A DNA stretch of 64,000 nucleotides, from assembly GCA_902800715.1 (NCBI GenBank), contig CADCFN010000012.1, forward strand, positions 1 through 64,000. The letters are read 5' to 3'. The stretch is from an uncultured Bacteroidales bacterium (GTDB taxonomy: Bacteria > Bacteroidota > Bacteroidia > Bacteroidales > Muribaculaceae). The notes below the pieces were generated by a model that was not told the DNA's origin, did no database searches, and was given only the letters and a program-made list of their open reading frames with translations. Each line of letters begins with the position of its first letter. Within the stretch, counting starts at the first letter, position 1. Made by a program: the position numbers and the translations under genes. Shown in pieces: positions 44,704 through 56,092 of the stretch.

Positions 44704-45408
44704 ATGGAATTGAAGGAGTTTATTGAGAATTATCGGGAAGCGTTCGGTGATAACGCACAATTACCATTGTTGTTCGGCTATAGCGACACCCCAGTGGCAC
44801 AGACAGCCAAAATCGGGGGATGCTTTTTCAAGGGTTTGCAGGCAGCGCGTGAGGGTACGCCAGTGGCGCTGAATGCCGAGGTCATCGGCTGCGGTGGCGG
44901 CAAATTGTACACGGGCTTCAGCGATATGCCCGAGCGGGTACCTAACTTCGTGTCGTTGACCGAAAAGTACAAACGCACGCCCGAAATGGTTGCCGACTAT
45001 GTCAAGAGTCTGGAAATGCCCCGCACCACCAAACACTACCTGAACTTTATAAGGGCAGACCAAGCAGAGTCACTCGAGGGGTTTGAGGGCGTGATGTTCT
45101 ACGCCATTCCCGACGCACTGTCGGGGCTGTGCGGATGGGCGTTCTATGACAGCAACGAGGCAGATGCCGTGGTCGCCCAATTCGGGTCAGGCTGCAGTAC
45201 GGTGGTCTCGATGGCCGTGGTCGAGAACTCTCGCGATGGTCATCGCTGCTTTCTCGGACTGTTCGACCCGTCGGTGCGTCCCTGGGTAGGCAAAAACGAA
45301 TTGAGTTTCACCGTGCCCATGAGCCGTTTCAAGGTGATGACAGGTACGATGAGGGAGTGTTTCTTGTTTGGTTCCCACGCTTGGGAACGTGTCAAGGCAC
45401 GCCTGTAA
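44704..45408 (+). CDS. DUF169 family protein
   Basis: A 234-residue protein with the DUF169 pattern: ALNAEVIGCGGGKLYTGF (Cys and Gly-rich loop), PRTTKHYLNFIR, FYAIPDALSGLCGWAFYDS and FGSGCSTVVSMAV. Members are cytosolic, of unknown function; the conserved Cys and Gly suggest metal or cofactor binding. A possible -7 box TATATTTG is at 44656-44663. The gene is followed by a hairpin and by an esterase with its own promoter, so it is probably monocistronic. Confidence 0.85.
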   Translation: MELKEFIENYREAFGDNAQLPLLFGYSDTPVAQTAKIGGCFFKGLQAAREGTPVALNAEVIGCGGGKLYTGFSDMPERVPNFVSLTEKYKRTPEMVADYVKSLEMPRTTKHYLNFIRADQAESLEGFEGVMFYAIPDALSGLCGWAFYDSNEADAVVAQFGSGCSTVVSMAVVENSRDGHRCFLGLFDPSVRPWVGKNELSFTVPMSRFKVMTGTMRECFLFGSHAWERVKARL

Positions 45409-45427
45409 AACATGTTATATAATGTGA

Positions 45428-45461
45428 ATTGCCCCGCAATCATTTTGAATTACGGGGCAAT
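45428..45461 (+). terminator. Terminator after the DUF169 gene, overlapping the next promoter
   Basis: ATTGCCCCG (45428-45436) pairs with CGGGGCAAT (45453-45461). The -33 element of the following esterase promoter lies in the loop. Confidence 0.7.
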
Positions 45462-45474
45462 TGATGTAAATTTG
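45444..45474 (+). promoter_or_regulatory. Promoter of the esterase gene
   Basis: TTTG (45444-45447), 19 bp, TAAATTTG (45467-45474): an exact match to the Bacteroidota promoter pattern. It is nested in the preceding terminator hairpin. Confidence 0.8.
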
Positions 45475-45499
45475 CCGAAACAATTCAACTGACTTTATT

Positions 45500-46636
45500 A
45501 TGAAACGCTATTTCCTCTTGATTTTTACGCTCGTGGTGCTCACATTGAGCGCTCAAGGGCAATTTGCCCCATCTGTCAGCAGTCCAGACATCACCAAAGA
45601 CGGAACAGTGACCTTCAGAGTGAAGGCTCCGGGTGCCGATACTGTGCGACTGATTATCGACTCGCGCCTGGATACGCTGATGAAGCGCCAAGGCAATGAG
45701 ACCTGGAGCATCACCCTACGCGGCTTGGAGCCAGACTTGTATATGTACTTTTTTCTCGTCGATGGCATGAAGGTGCTCGACAATGAGAACGCCCACACGC
45801 TGCGTGATGTCAAGAGCGTAATGAACACTTTCGTGCTCGACCCCAAGGGCGACTGCCCCATGGCTAATCATGATGTGCCGCATGGCGAGGTCAGAGCCGT
45901 ATGGTATGACTCCCCCACCCTGGGCACCACACGCCGAATGATGATTTATCTGCCGCCAGGTTACGAACTGAGTCGCCAAAAGTATCCCGTGTTCTATCTC
46001 TTGCATGGCTCGGGTGGTGATGAGACGGTATGGCTGGAACAAGGCCGTACAGCACAAATCCTCGACAACCTCATTGCTGAAGGCAAAGCCGAACCGATGA
46101 TTGTCGTCATGCCCAACGGCAACATTGATGAACAAGCCGCCTCCAACATGAGTGCCCTAGGTAATGTGCAGCCCACATTTGCCCACAAACATTGGATGGA
46201 CGGTGCATTCGAGGAGAGTTTCAAAGACATCATGAACTGGGTGGACAATAACTACCGCACCCGTCCCGCCAAGCGTTACCGCGCCATCGCAGGCTTGTCG
46301 ATGGGCGGCTACCACTCACTTTATATCAGCGCTAACCAGCCCGAAGATTTTGCCTACGTCGGCCTGTTCTCACCTGCTATCAACCGCATGGATCAGGGCA
46401 AGAGCAAGATTTATGACGACCTCGAGGCCAAACTGATTACCCAATTCAAGCAGCGCCCTAAACTGTACTGGATGGGTATCGGCGAAAAGGATTTCCTCTA
46501 CAAGGACAATGCTGAGTTCAGGAAAATGCTCGACAAGAATCGCCTGCGCTACACCTACCACGAGAGCGGCGCCGGTCACGAGTGGGCCAACTGGCGCGAC
46601 TATCTGGTGATTTTCACGCAACAGTTGTTTAAGTAA
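45500..46636 (+). CDS. Secreted esterase, CE1-like alpha/beta hydrolase
   Basis: A 378-residue secreted enzyme with signal peptide MKRYFLLIFTLVVLTLSAQG. Residues about 28-120 form an N-terminal CBM48/E-set beta domain (TFRVKAPGADTVRLIIDS). The alpha/beta hydrolase domain (about 130-378) has LPPGYELSRQKYPVFYLLHG for the oxyanion loop and strand, nucleophile Ser267 in GLSMGGYHSL, a probable Asp in GIGEKDF and His in ESGAGHEW. This is the layout of feruloyl or acetyl esterases acting on plant polysaccharides. No PUL genes flank it; the exact substrate is uncertain. Confidence 0.88.
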   Translation: MKRYFLLIFTLVVLTLSAQGQFAPSVSSPDITKDGTVTFRVKAPGADTVRLIIDSRLDTLMKRQGNETWSITLRGLEPDLYMYFFLVDGMKVLDNENAHTLRDVKSVMNTFVLDPKGDCPMANHDVPHGEVRAVWYDSPTLGTTRRMMIYLPPGYELSRQKYPVFYLLHGSGGDETVWLEQGRTAQILDNLIAEGKAEPMIVVMPNGNIDEQAASNMSALGNVQPTFAHKHWMDGAFEESFKDIMNWVDNNYRTRPAKRYRAIAGLSMGGYHSLYISANQPEDFAYVGLFSPAINRMDQGKSKIYDDLEAKLITQFKQRPKLYWMGIGEKDFLYKDNAEFRKMLDKNRLRYTYHESGAGHEWANWRDYLVIFTQQLFK

Positions 46637-46683
46637 GTTTTCAGTAAGATTACTAACACCTAACTTTTCACACCTAATTCTAA

Positions 46684-47151
46684 ATGCTCGAAACACTCAT
46701 TCATTTTTTCACCCAATGGGGCTTTCTCGGACTGTTTCTGGGATCGTTCCTAGCTGGTAGTATTGTTCCGTTCAGCAGCGAGGCACTTGTCATCGCCTGT
46801 GTAGGACCGTTGCACATGGATCCCGTCACCAGTCTGTTTGTGGCGCTGGCGGGCAACGTGAGCGGCGGCATGACCTGTTACTATCTGGGGCACTTGGGAA
46901 AAATTGAATGGATTGAGAAATATGCCCATGTCAGCGAGGAAAAACTCAACCGTGCCCTGCATTTCATGCACAACCGCGGTGCTTGGATGGGATTCTTCGC
47001 CTTCATTCCCATGCTGGGCACTGCCATCAGCGTTGCGCTAGGCTATGTGCGCTCCAACGTGTGGATTGTGCTCTTGACCATGACCATCGGCAAATTGCTA
47101 CGCTACGCCGCCATCATTTGGGGTTCCCTGAAACTCATCGACCTCTTCTAA
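46684..47151 (+). CDS. YqaA/DedA-like SNARE-associated membrane protein
   Basis: A 155-residue protein with about four hydrophobic segments: LGLFLGSFLAGSIVPFSSEA with the DedA-type re-entrant loop motif, NVSGGMTCYYLGHLGKIE, FFAFIPMLGTAISVALGYVR and a final helix. The family flips or transports lipids in other bacteria (DedA members), but for this short YqaA branch the role is unknown. The YhcG-type gene starts 15 bp downstream on the same strand. Confidence 0.82.
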   Translation: MLETLIHFFTQWGFLGLFLGSFLAGSIVPFSSEALVIACVGPLHMDPVTSLFVALAGNVSGGMTCYYLGHLGKIEWIEKYAHVSEEKLNRALHFMHNRGAWMGFFAFIPMLGTAISVALGYVRSNVWIVLLTMTIGKLLRYAAIIWGSLKLIDLF

Positions 47152-47166
47152 AATTCGAACAATTTA

Positions 47167-48210
47167 ATGGATTCTGATAACCAAATAACAAACAACCCAA
47201 GCGAATATCTGAACTTTCGTGACGATATCATGCGTCGCATTCGCAGTGCGCAGTATGATGTCATGCGGGCTGTCAACAAAGAAATGATTTCCCTTTATTG
47301 GGATATCGGCCGGCAAATCACCGAGCGCCAGAAAGCACTTGGATGGGGAAAATCTGTAGTTGAAAATCTTTCAAAGGATATCCAAAAGGAATTCCCAGGG
47401 ATACAAGGATTCGGTGTCTCTAATCTGCGTGACATGGCTCGTTTTTACTCTGAGTATCAATCCAATGTAATTCTCCAACCATTGGTTGGTGAAATTAGTT
47501 GGACTAAACATATCCTGATACTCACTAAGTGCAAAGATACGCAGGAACGCCGTTTTTACATCCTTGCTACCAAGCGCTTTGGATGGACTAAAAATGTACT
47601 TCTCCATCAGATTGAAGCAAAAGCATTCGAGAACTATTTACTTGGCCAAAGTAATTATGACCAAACATTGCCAGATACCATCAAACAACAAGCCGTATTA
47701 GCATTACGTGATGATTACTCACTGTCTTTTCTGGATATTGCTGGTGATCATTCCGAACATGACTTGGAAACAGCGATAGTTCGCAACATTCGAGCGTTCT
47801 TGATGGAATTTGGACATGATTTTTCTTTCATTGGCAATCAGTATCGTCTTGAGGTTGGCGGGCAAGAGTATTTTATAGACCTGCTGCTTTATAGCAGACG
47901 AATACAGGCAATGGTGGCAATAGAATTGAAAGTAGGCGATTTCAAGCCTGAATATAAAGGCAAGATGGAGTTCTACCTGAATGTACTTGACGAAACGGTG
48001 AAATTACCTCACGAGAATCCGTCAATCGGCATCATCATCTGCAAATCAAAGAATCGCACGATTGTTGAGTACGCATTACGGCACAGCACATCGCCCATCG
48101 GTGTTGCCACATACAGTATCTCCAGTGAACTCCCAGAACATTATAAGGAAATGCTGCCTGCCAGCCAAGACATTGCGGCAAAAGTCGACCACTTACTCAA
48201 CGAATGTTAG
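47167..48210 (+). CDS. YhcG-type PD-(D/E)XK nuclease domain protein (DUF1016), second copy
   Basis: A 347-residue DUF1016/YhcG protein. The N-terminal half has YWDIGRQITERQKALGWGKS and LVGEISWTKHILILTKCKD; the nuclease half has FIGNQYRLEVGGQEYFIDLL, then MVAIELKVGDFKPEYKGKME, where ELK is the catalytic (D/E)xK. It differs clearly from the copy at 25010-26089 in the N-terminal half and is not a recent duplicate. It lies 15 bp after the DedA-like gene and 30 bp before the LUD gene, so it is embedded in an ordinary run of genes, without restriction-modification partners. Confidence 0.9.
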   Translation: MDSDNQITNNPSEYLNFRDDIMRRIRSAQYDVMRAVNKEMISLYWDIGRQITERQKALGWGKSVVENLSKDIQKEFPGIQGFGVSNLRDMARFYSEYQSNVILQPLVGEISWTKHILILTKCKDTQERRFYILATKRFGWTKNVLLHQIEAKAFENYLLGQSNYDQTLPDTIKQQAVLALRDDYSLSFLDIAGDHSEHDLETAIVRNIRAFLMEFGHDFSFIGNQYRLEVGGQEYFIDLLLYSRRIQAMVAIELKVGDFKPEYKGKMEFYLNVLDETVKLPHENPSIGIIICKSKNRTIVEYALRHSTSPIGVATYSISSELPEHYKEMLPASQDIAAKVDHLLNEC

Positions 48211-48240
48211 TATAATCTTTTCACAATATCATTAAATATT

Positions 48241-48879
48241 ATGACACCTATCGAAATCCATAACGAATTGCTGGCTGGACGCATCATCAAGCATCTGGAG
48301 CGCCGCAACTTTAATGCCCACTACTGCGCTACTGCCGAGGAGGCCATCGCACTTGTCAAGTCACTCATGCCCGAAAGCAGCAGCGTCAGCTGGGGCGGGT
48401 CACAGACCATTCGCGAGATGGGGCTCACACAACGCATCATCGACAGCGGCAACTACAAGGTTATCAACCGCGACTTGGCAGAGACACCCGAGCAGACACG
48501 CCAATGCTATCTCGACGCGATGGACGTGGACTACTTCCTTACCAGTGCCAATGCCATCACTCAGGATGGCGTCATCGTCAATATTGATGGACGTGGCAAT
48601 CGCGTCGCCGCCATCACTTGGGGACCGCACAATGTAATCCACATCATCGGACTGAACAAGGTAGCGCCCACCATTGAGGCCGCTCTTGCCCGTGCCCGCA
48701 ACATTGCCGCTCCCATCAACACAGCACGCCTGGGCTGCGACACACCCTGTCGCCTCGACGGCGTGTGCCACAACTGCAACAGCCCGCAGTGCATCTGCAA
48801 CTACGTCCATTTCACCCGCAACAGTTTCCCTGCCCACCGCCACACTGTCATCCTCGTCGGCGAGAACTGGGGCTACTAA
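48241..48879 (+). CDS. LUD domain (LutC/DUF162-like) lactate-utilisation-type protein
   Basis: A 212-residue protein of the LUD (DUF162) family. The Gly-rich SWGGSQTIREMGL near residue 50 is the family's motif; residues about 150-185 add a Cys-rich segment (GCDTPCRLDGVCHNCNSPQC) suggestive of a metal or Fe-S site, common in the Bacteroidota form. The LutABC pathway oxidises L-lactate, but here no lutA/lutB genes are adjacent, so the substrate is not established. It is read with the YhcG gene upstream. Confidence 0.88.
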   Translation: MTPIEIHNELLAGRIIKHLERRNFNAHYCATAEEAIALVKSLMPESSSVSWGGSQTIREMGLTQRIIDSGNYKVINRDLAETPEQTRQCYLDAMDVDYFLTSANAITQDGVIVNIDGRGNRVAAITWGPHNVIHIIGLNKVAPTIEAALARARNIAAPINTARLGCDTPCRLDGVCHNCNSPQCICNYVHFTRNSFPAHRHTVILVGENWGY

Positions 48880-48917
48880 AAAGAATGGATCAACAAAAAC
48901 ATATTAATTTGATAATT

Positions 48918-48988
48918 AAAAACAACATAAACAACTGAGACAACCTTCCATACAATATTAAGTAGGCATCGTTGTTTTAGTTGTTTTT
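48918..48988. repeat. Imperfect inverted repeat before kdsB
   Basis: Arms of 18 bp (48918-48935 and 48971-48988) pair with two mismatches; the core is AAAAACAAC / GTTGTTTTT. The right arm ends 10 bp before the kdsB start codon, so it may be a terminator of the LUD gene or a leader structure of kdsB. Confidence 0.6.
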
Positions 48989-48997
48989 AACTCACTG

Positions 48998-49762
48998 ATG
49001 ATGGATAAAGGATTGACATTTATTGGGATTATACCGGCGAGGTTTGCCTCGACGAGGTTTCCTGGGAAACCGCTAGCGATGCTAGGCGGCAAGATGATGA
49101 TAGAACGGGTATATACCCAGGTGAGCAAGGTGCTTGACCGCGTGATTGTCGCTACTGACGATGACCGTATCATGGCTGCCGTGGAGGCCTTCGGTGGCAA
49201 GGCGGTGATGACGAGTACCGAGCACCGCAGCGGCACCGACCGTTGCCAGGAAGCGTATCTGAAAAACGGTGGAGGTGAGGATGTTATCATCAACATCCAG
49301 GGGGATGAGCCGTTCATCCAACCCGACCAGCTGCAAGCCATCATGGCGTGCTTTGACGACGACACGACCGATATCGCTACGCTGGTGCGTCCGTTTGACG
49401 CCAGCCGCCCCTACAGCGAATTGGAAAATCCCAATTCGCCCAAGGTGGTGCTAGACAAAGAGATGCGTGCACGCTACTTTTCTCGCTCTGTCATTCCCTA
49501 CATTAGGGGCAAGGAATGTGACGAGTGGCCCAAGCTGGCACAATATTATACCCACGTGGGCATGTATGCTTATCGCGCTGCCGTGTTGGCTGAAATCACG
49601 CGCCTACCGCAGTCGCCGCTAGAACTTGCCGAATCACTGGAACAGTTGCGCTGGCTTGAGAACGGCTACACCATCAAGGCGGGCGTGACCACTACAGCAA
49701 CCATCGGCATCGACACGCCTGAGGACCTTGCCCGAGCCGAAGAATACCTACGTAACTTCTAA
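48998..49762 (+). CDS. kdsB: 3-deoxy-manno-octulosonate cytidylyltransferase
   Basis: A 254-residue KdsB that activates KDO as CMP-KDO for lipid A inner core synthesis. The nucleotide-binding start GIIPARFASTRFPGKPLAML, INIQGDEPFIQPDQL and YTHVGMYAYRAAVL are diagnostic. Length is normal. The second Met is an alternative start. The beta-galactosidase gene follows after 12 bp, so the two may share a transcript although the functions differ. Confidence 0.97.
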   Translation: MMDKGLTFIGIIPARFASTRFPGKPLAMLGGKMMIERVYTQVSKVLDRVIVATDDDRIMAAVEAFGGKAVMTSTEHRSGTDRCQEAYLKNGGGEDVIINIQGDEPFIQPDQLQAIMACFDDDTTDIATLVRPFDASRPYSELENPNSPKVVLDKEMRARYFSRSVIPYIRGKECDEWPKLAQYYTHVGMYAYRAAVLAEITRLPQSPLELAESLEQLRWLENGYTIKAGVTTTATIGIDTPEDLARAEEYLRNF

Positions 49763-52891
<3,129 letters not shown>

Positions 52892-52987
52892 AAAGCGGAC
52901 AGATTGATGTTTGTTCAACTAAAGGGATGCGGATGCTTCTCTAAACTCTAACCACTAAACTCTAAACTGCGAACGCAGCGAGCATTA

Positions 52988-54091
52988 CTACTCGCTGTAG
53001 TTGTGGTCGATGACGATGGATACTGTGTCGTCGGGGACAAGGGGCTGAAGTTCGGCCCGCAGTTCCTCGATAAATGCGGCATCGTCGTGGATTGTGATGT
53101 CGGGGACAATATCGATTGAAACACGTTTTTCGTCCTCGAAGTAGTAGAAGCCATGGACCTGCTCGACATGTTCGTGTGCTGCTGCGGCCTGCATGAGGGT
53201 GTGCTGCAACTGAGCGCGCTTGTTATCGCCTGTGGCAACGGCATACACCCCAACGGTCATGATAATGCCATGCCGGTCAAACATTTCCTCGGTGATGCGG
53301 CGCGTCAGGCCGTGAATCTGATGGGCGTTCATTGTGTCGAGGACATTGATGTGCAGAGACCCGATTTGCACGTCAGGGCCGTAGTTGTGGACGATGATAT
53401 CAAACACGCCATGTACACCATCAAAACTATTGACCTCCTTCTTTATCTGTGACAACAGTTCGGGCGAAATCTTGGCGCCAAGCAGTTCGTTGACTGGCGA
53501 AGCCAGCATCTCGATACCGGCCTTGATGATGACCAGCGAGATGAGGGCACCCAGGATGCCGTCGAGCGAAAAATGCCACAGCAGCATCACACCAGCCGAG
53601 ATGAGCGTCGCCAGTGTAATAATGGCATCGAACAGGGCATCAGAGCCCGAAGCGATAAGGGCATCGCTCTTGAGTTTCTCGCCCTGTGACTTGACATATC
53701 TGCCGAGCACGAGTTTCACCACAATCGCCACGATGATAACGATGAGCGTGACGGTGGTGTAAGTGGGTGTAGTCGGTTCAATGATTTTTTTGACAGACTC
53801 TATAAGCGAGGTCACGCCAGCCGAGAGTACAATCACTGCAATGATGATGGCGCTGAAGTACTCGATGCGCCCGAATCCGAAAGGATGTTTCCTGTCAGCA
53901 GGCCGCTGCGAGAGTTTGGTGCCCACGATGGTGATGACGCTCGAGAGCGCGTCGCTTAGGTTGTTCACGGCATCCATGATGATGGCCACCGAACTGGCCA
54001 AAATGCCTACTCCTGCCTTAAATGCAGCCAACAACACATTGGCGATGATGCCAATCCAACTAGTCCTTATAATCTGTGAAGAACGATCCAT
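52988..54091 (-). CDS. Cation diffusion facilitator (CDF) family transporter
   Basis: A 367-residue inner-membrane metal/proton antiporter of the CDF family (Zn, Fe or Mn). About six membrane helices span residues 1-210; NLSDALSSVITIVGTKLSQR with the metal-binding D..D pattern and a second pair in SGSDALFDAIITLATLI form the transport site, and HPFGFGRIEYFSA is the family's conserved loop. The C-terminal cytoplasmic domain (about 215-300) plus an extension of about 60 residues follows. ATG at 54091 was chosen over an upstream codon. It is downstream of the AAA/DUF4143 ATPase gene, convergent with lacZ. Confidence 0.92.
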   Translation of the reverse strand: MDRSSQIIRTSWIGIIANVLLAAFKAGVGILASSVAIIMDAVNNLSDALSSVITIVGTKLSQRPADRKHPFGFGRIEYFSAIIIAVIVLSAGVTSLIESVKKIIEPTTPTYTTVTLIVIIVAIVVKLVLGRYVKSQGEKLKSDALIASGSDALFDAIITLATLISAGVMLLWHFSLDGILGALISLVIIKAGIEMLASPVNELLGAKISPELLSQIKKEVNSFDGVHGVFDIIVHNYGPDVQIGSLHINVLDTMNAHQIHGLTRRITEEMFDRHGIIMTVGVYAVATGDNKRAQLQHTLMQAAAAHEHVEQVHGFYYFEDEKRVSIDIVPDITIHDDAAFIEELRAELQPLVPDDTVSIVIDHNYSE

Positions 54092-54176
54092 GATTTGGTT
54101 TTTTGTTTTAGTCCCTGGTTTTATTTGTGATATTGCGAAAAAATTCACAATAGATAAAATATTGACTTATAATTGA

Positions 54177-55382
54177 TTAATACAAGAACCCAAAGAGCCA
54201 TAGGGGAATACGATTGCCATTACCAATTTCGATATCATCAGCGGCAAGGTAACTGTTAGGCATATCTTTGATTTGTTCATAGGATTTGCGATGGCCACCC
54301 ACCTCAATTATATAGGTATTATCAATCATGAAGTCACCATTGCCGCTGAAACTTAACTCGTGGGCACTGAATAACTGATTGGAGAAGAATGTCTCGCGTA
54401 TATTCCCAATATTGATATCGCTTGCCAAGGCGAACATCAAGTTGGTATTTTCGAGATATACTTTCTCGGGTTTGACCATTTGCTGCATATTGCTTTTCCC
54501 TTTAAACAGCATATTGATGAGAGACGCTCTTTGCATTGTGCGCAATAGTTTATGTACCGTCTGTCGGTCGCATTCCAGTGTGTTGGCAATGCGGCTCACG
54601 TTGACTGTAAAAGGAGAAGTCTTGGCAATCAGAGAGAGCAATCGCTTGATGCGGTTAATCGTGTTCAGCTCTACTGATTCGGCTTGAGGGATATCTTGCT
54701 CAATGACGTTCACTACCATCTGTCGTAAAGCCATCTCGTACCCCTGGGTCAGCTCATGATAGAAAGGATAATACCCATGGCGCAAGTATTCCTCAAAATA
54801 CTGTAATACATGCACTTGACTGGTAATCGCCATAGCCAGATTAACATGATGGCCCAAAATTTGATCGAGTGTAGTTGGTTCAAATCGAGCGATGCCGTTG
54901 AAATCAAGGTATTCACGGAATGAGAGTCCTTGCATGGTGAAGAAAAGGCAACGACGAGACAAGTCGGCTTTGGATTGGTCAATTTTCAAGACGGAAGATC
55001 CTGTGAACACGACATGGAAACCTGGATAACGGTCATAGATGTTCTTGATTTCTTGTGCCCATGAGTCTTGAGGATAACGATGCACTTCGTCAAGGAACAG
55101 GTGTGTACCGCCATGCGTATAATGGTACTCGGCCAAATCGATTAAACGATTCTCGTTGAACCACAATTCATCTAGAGAAACATACAGAGCCTGTTTACTT
55201 CCTGTGGGAAATGCTTCAGCAATACGCTGCAATAGCAGGGTGGTCTTGCCCACTCCACGTGCACCACGTATGCAGAGCATTCGTGTTTCCCAAGGCAACT
55301 GATCGTAAAGGTAACGCTTACGATCAGTAGTCATTTGAGAGACAAGTCGATAACTATTGGTGTATAATTCTTGAATATCCAT
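54177..55382 (-). CDS. AAA_14 / DUF4143 ATPase
   Basis: A 401-residue ATPase. The AAA_14 domain (about 28-160) has the P-loop RGARGVGKTTLLLQ (Walker A near 39-47), Walker B HLFLDEVH and sensor-type FTGSSVLK. The middle part has a helix-turn-helix-like VSRIANTLECDRQTVHKLLR segment, and the C-terminal DUF4143 domain ends the protein. Such ATPases are common solitary genes in gut Bacteroidales; role unknown. ATG 55382 was chosen because the in-frame TTG at 55406 lies inside the -7 box. The upstream region carries three phased palindromes. Confidence 0.9.
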   Translation of the reverse strand: MDIQELYTNSYRLVSQMTTDRKRYLYDQLPWETRMLCIRGARGVGKTTLLLQRIAEAFPTGSKQALYVSLDELWFNENRLIDLAEYHYTHGGTHLFLDEVHRYPQDSWAQEIKNIYDRYPGFHVVFTGSSVLKIDQSKADLSRRCLFFTMQGLSFREYLDFNGIARFEPTTLDQILGHHVNLAMAITSQVHVLQYFEEYLRHGYYPFYHELTQGYEMALRQMVVNVIEQDIPQAESVELNTINRIKRLLSLIAKTSPFTVNVSRIANTLECDRQTVHKLLRTMQRASLINMLFKGKSNMQQMVKPEKVYLENTNLMFALASDINIGNIRETFFSNQLFSAHELSFSGNGDFMIDNTYIIEVGGHRKSYEQIKDMPNSYLAADDIEIGNGNRIPLWLFGFLY

Positions 55383-55403
55383 ATCTTGATAGTTTTTGTG
55401 CTG

Positions 55404-55435
55404 CAAAGGTAGCTATTTTGTTGGTTCTAATCAAC
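55404..55435 (-). promoter_or_regulatory. Promoter of the AAA/DUF4143 ATPase gene
   Basis: On the minus strand GTTG (55435-55432), 20 bp, TACCTTTG (55411-55404). The -33 element lies in the first operator-like palindrome. Confidence 0.75.
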
Positions 55436-55502
55436 AAAAAAATTGAAAAATCGTTGAATAAAATCAACAAAATTTTCAAAAGTTGTTGTTTCGAATCAAC
55501 AA
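55418..55502. promoter_or_regulatory. Three phased operator-like palindromes upstream of the AAA/DUF4143 ATPase gene
   Basis: Three copies of TTGTTG-N8-CAACAA (20 bp each) at 55418-55437, 55451-55470 (left arm TCGTTG) and 55483-55502, starting 33 and 32 bp apart, that is about three helical turns. All spacers end in AAT. The first overlaps the -33 region. This is the arrangement of a cooperative repressor or activator array. Confidence 0.8.
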
Positions 55503-55537
55503 TTTCGGCGGATTATTCAAATATTTAATGGATTTCC

Positions 55538-55978
55538 TTAGGGCTGCCACAGGAAGAGGCCTGCAGCAGTAGCAAGCTGTCGGACCAATTCAAGCAAGGC
55601 TGGCGACGGGTTGTAAAGGGTAAGATTGGTGTCGCCGCCGCTGGCAGTAATCAGAGCCTCGCCATCGTCAATCAAGACGCACAGGTGTCCGTTTTGCAGA
55701 CTTTCGTTCAGCCACTTTTCCAGCATCCCGGGGTCTGGATAAAGCCATTCATCACCACCATCGCGGCTTACCAACAGGTCATGGTAGCAATTCAAGCCGA
55801 GTAGCACATCGGCAAACTGGCGGCACAGACGTTCATGCCTCGTTCCTGTCAAATAATGCTGTTCAATGGCAAAAAATTGGCCACGACTCTCTTGTGGTAC
55901 CTGCATCGGCAGGAAATCAATCACCCAATAGGGCGCTTCCAACAACCGTTCTGTTACTTTGTCAAAATCCTGTTCCAT
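55538..55978 (-). CDS. Conserved hypothetical protein
   Basis: A 146-residue soluble protein starting MEQDFDKVTERLLEAPYWVI with a DFLPMQVPQESRGQFFAIEQ segment and a C-terminal SGGDTNLTLYNPSPALLELV stretch. The pattern resembles an uncharacterised Bacteroidales family found near the PASTA/RluD genes; I recall no function. Start at 55978 is preferred because a -7 box TATCTTTG (55995-55988, minus strand) overlaps the upstream in-frame Met codons. It is divergent from the PASTA gene. Confidence 0.7.
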   Translation of the reverse strand: MEQDFDKVTERLLEAPYWVIDFLPMQVPQESRGQFFAIEQHYLTGTRHERLCRQFADVLLGLNCYHDLLVSRDGGDEWLYPDPGMLEKWLNESLQNGHLCVLIDDGEALITASGGDTNLTLYNPSPALLELVRQLATAAGLFLWQP

Positions 55979-56033
55979 ATCTTCCCGCAAAGATAGCATT
56001 TTTTTCAAATCTGAAAAAAATCAGGGTGGCATG

Positions 56034-56064
56034 TTTGTTTTGCCACCGAAAAACACTACCTTTG
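56034..56064 (+). promoter_or_regulatory. Promoter of the PASTA-rluD operon
   Basis: TTTG (56034-56037), 19 bp, TACCTTTG (56057-56064): consensus. Confidence 0.85.
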
Positions 56065-56092
56065 CAGATTATAACCAATAAAACAACTCACC

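Noticed and set aside
47167-48210. YhcG gene as part of a restriction-modification or defence island
   Set aside because: The neighbours (DedA-like, LUD, KdsB) are not defence genes and no methylase or helicase is adjacent.
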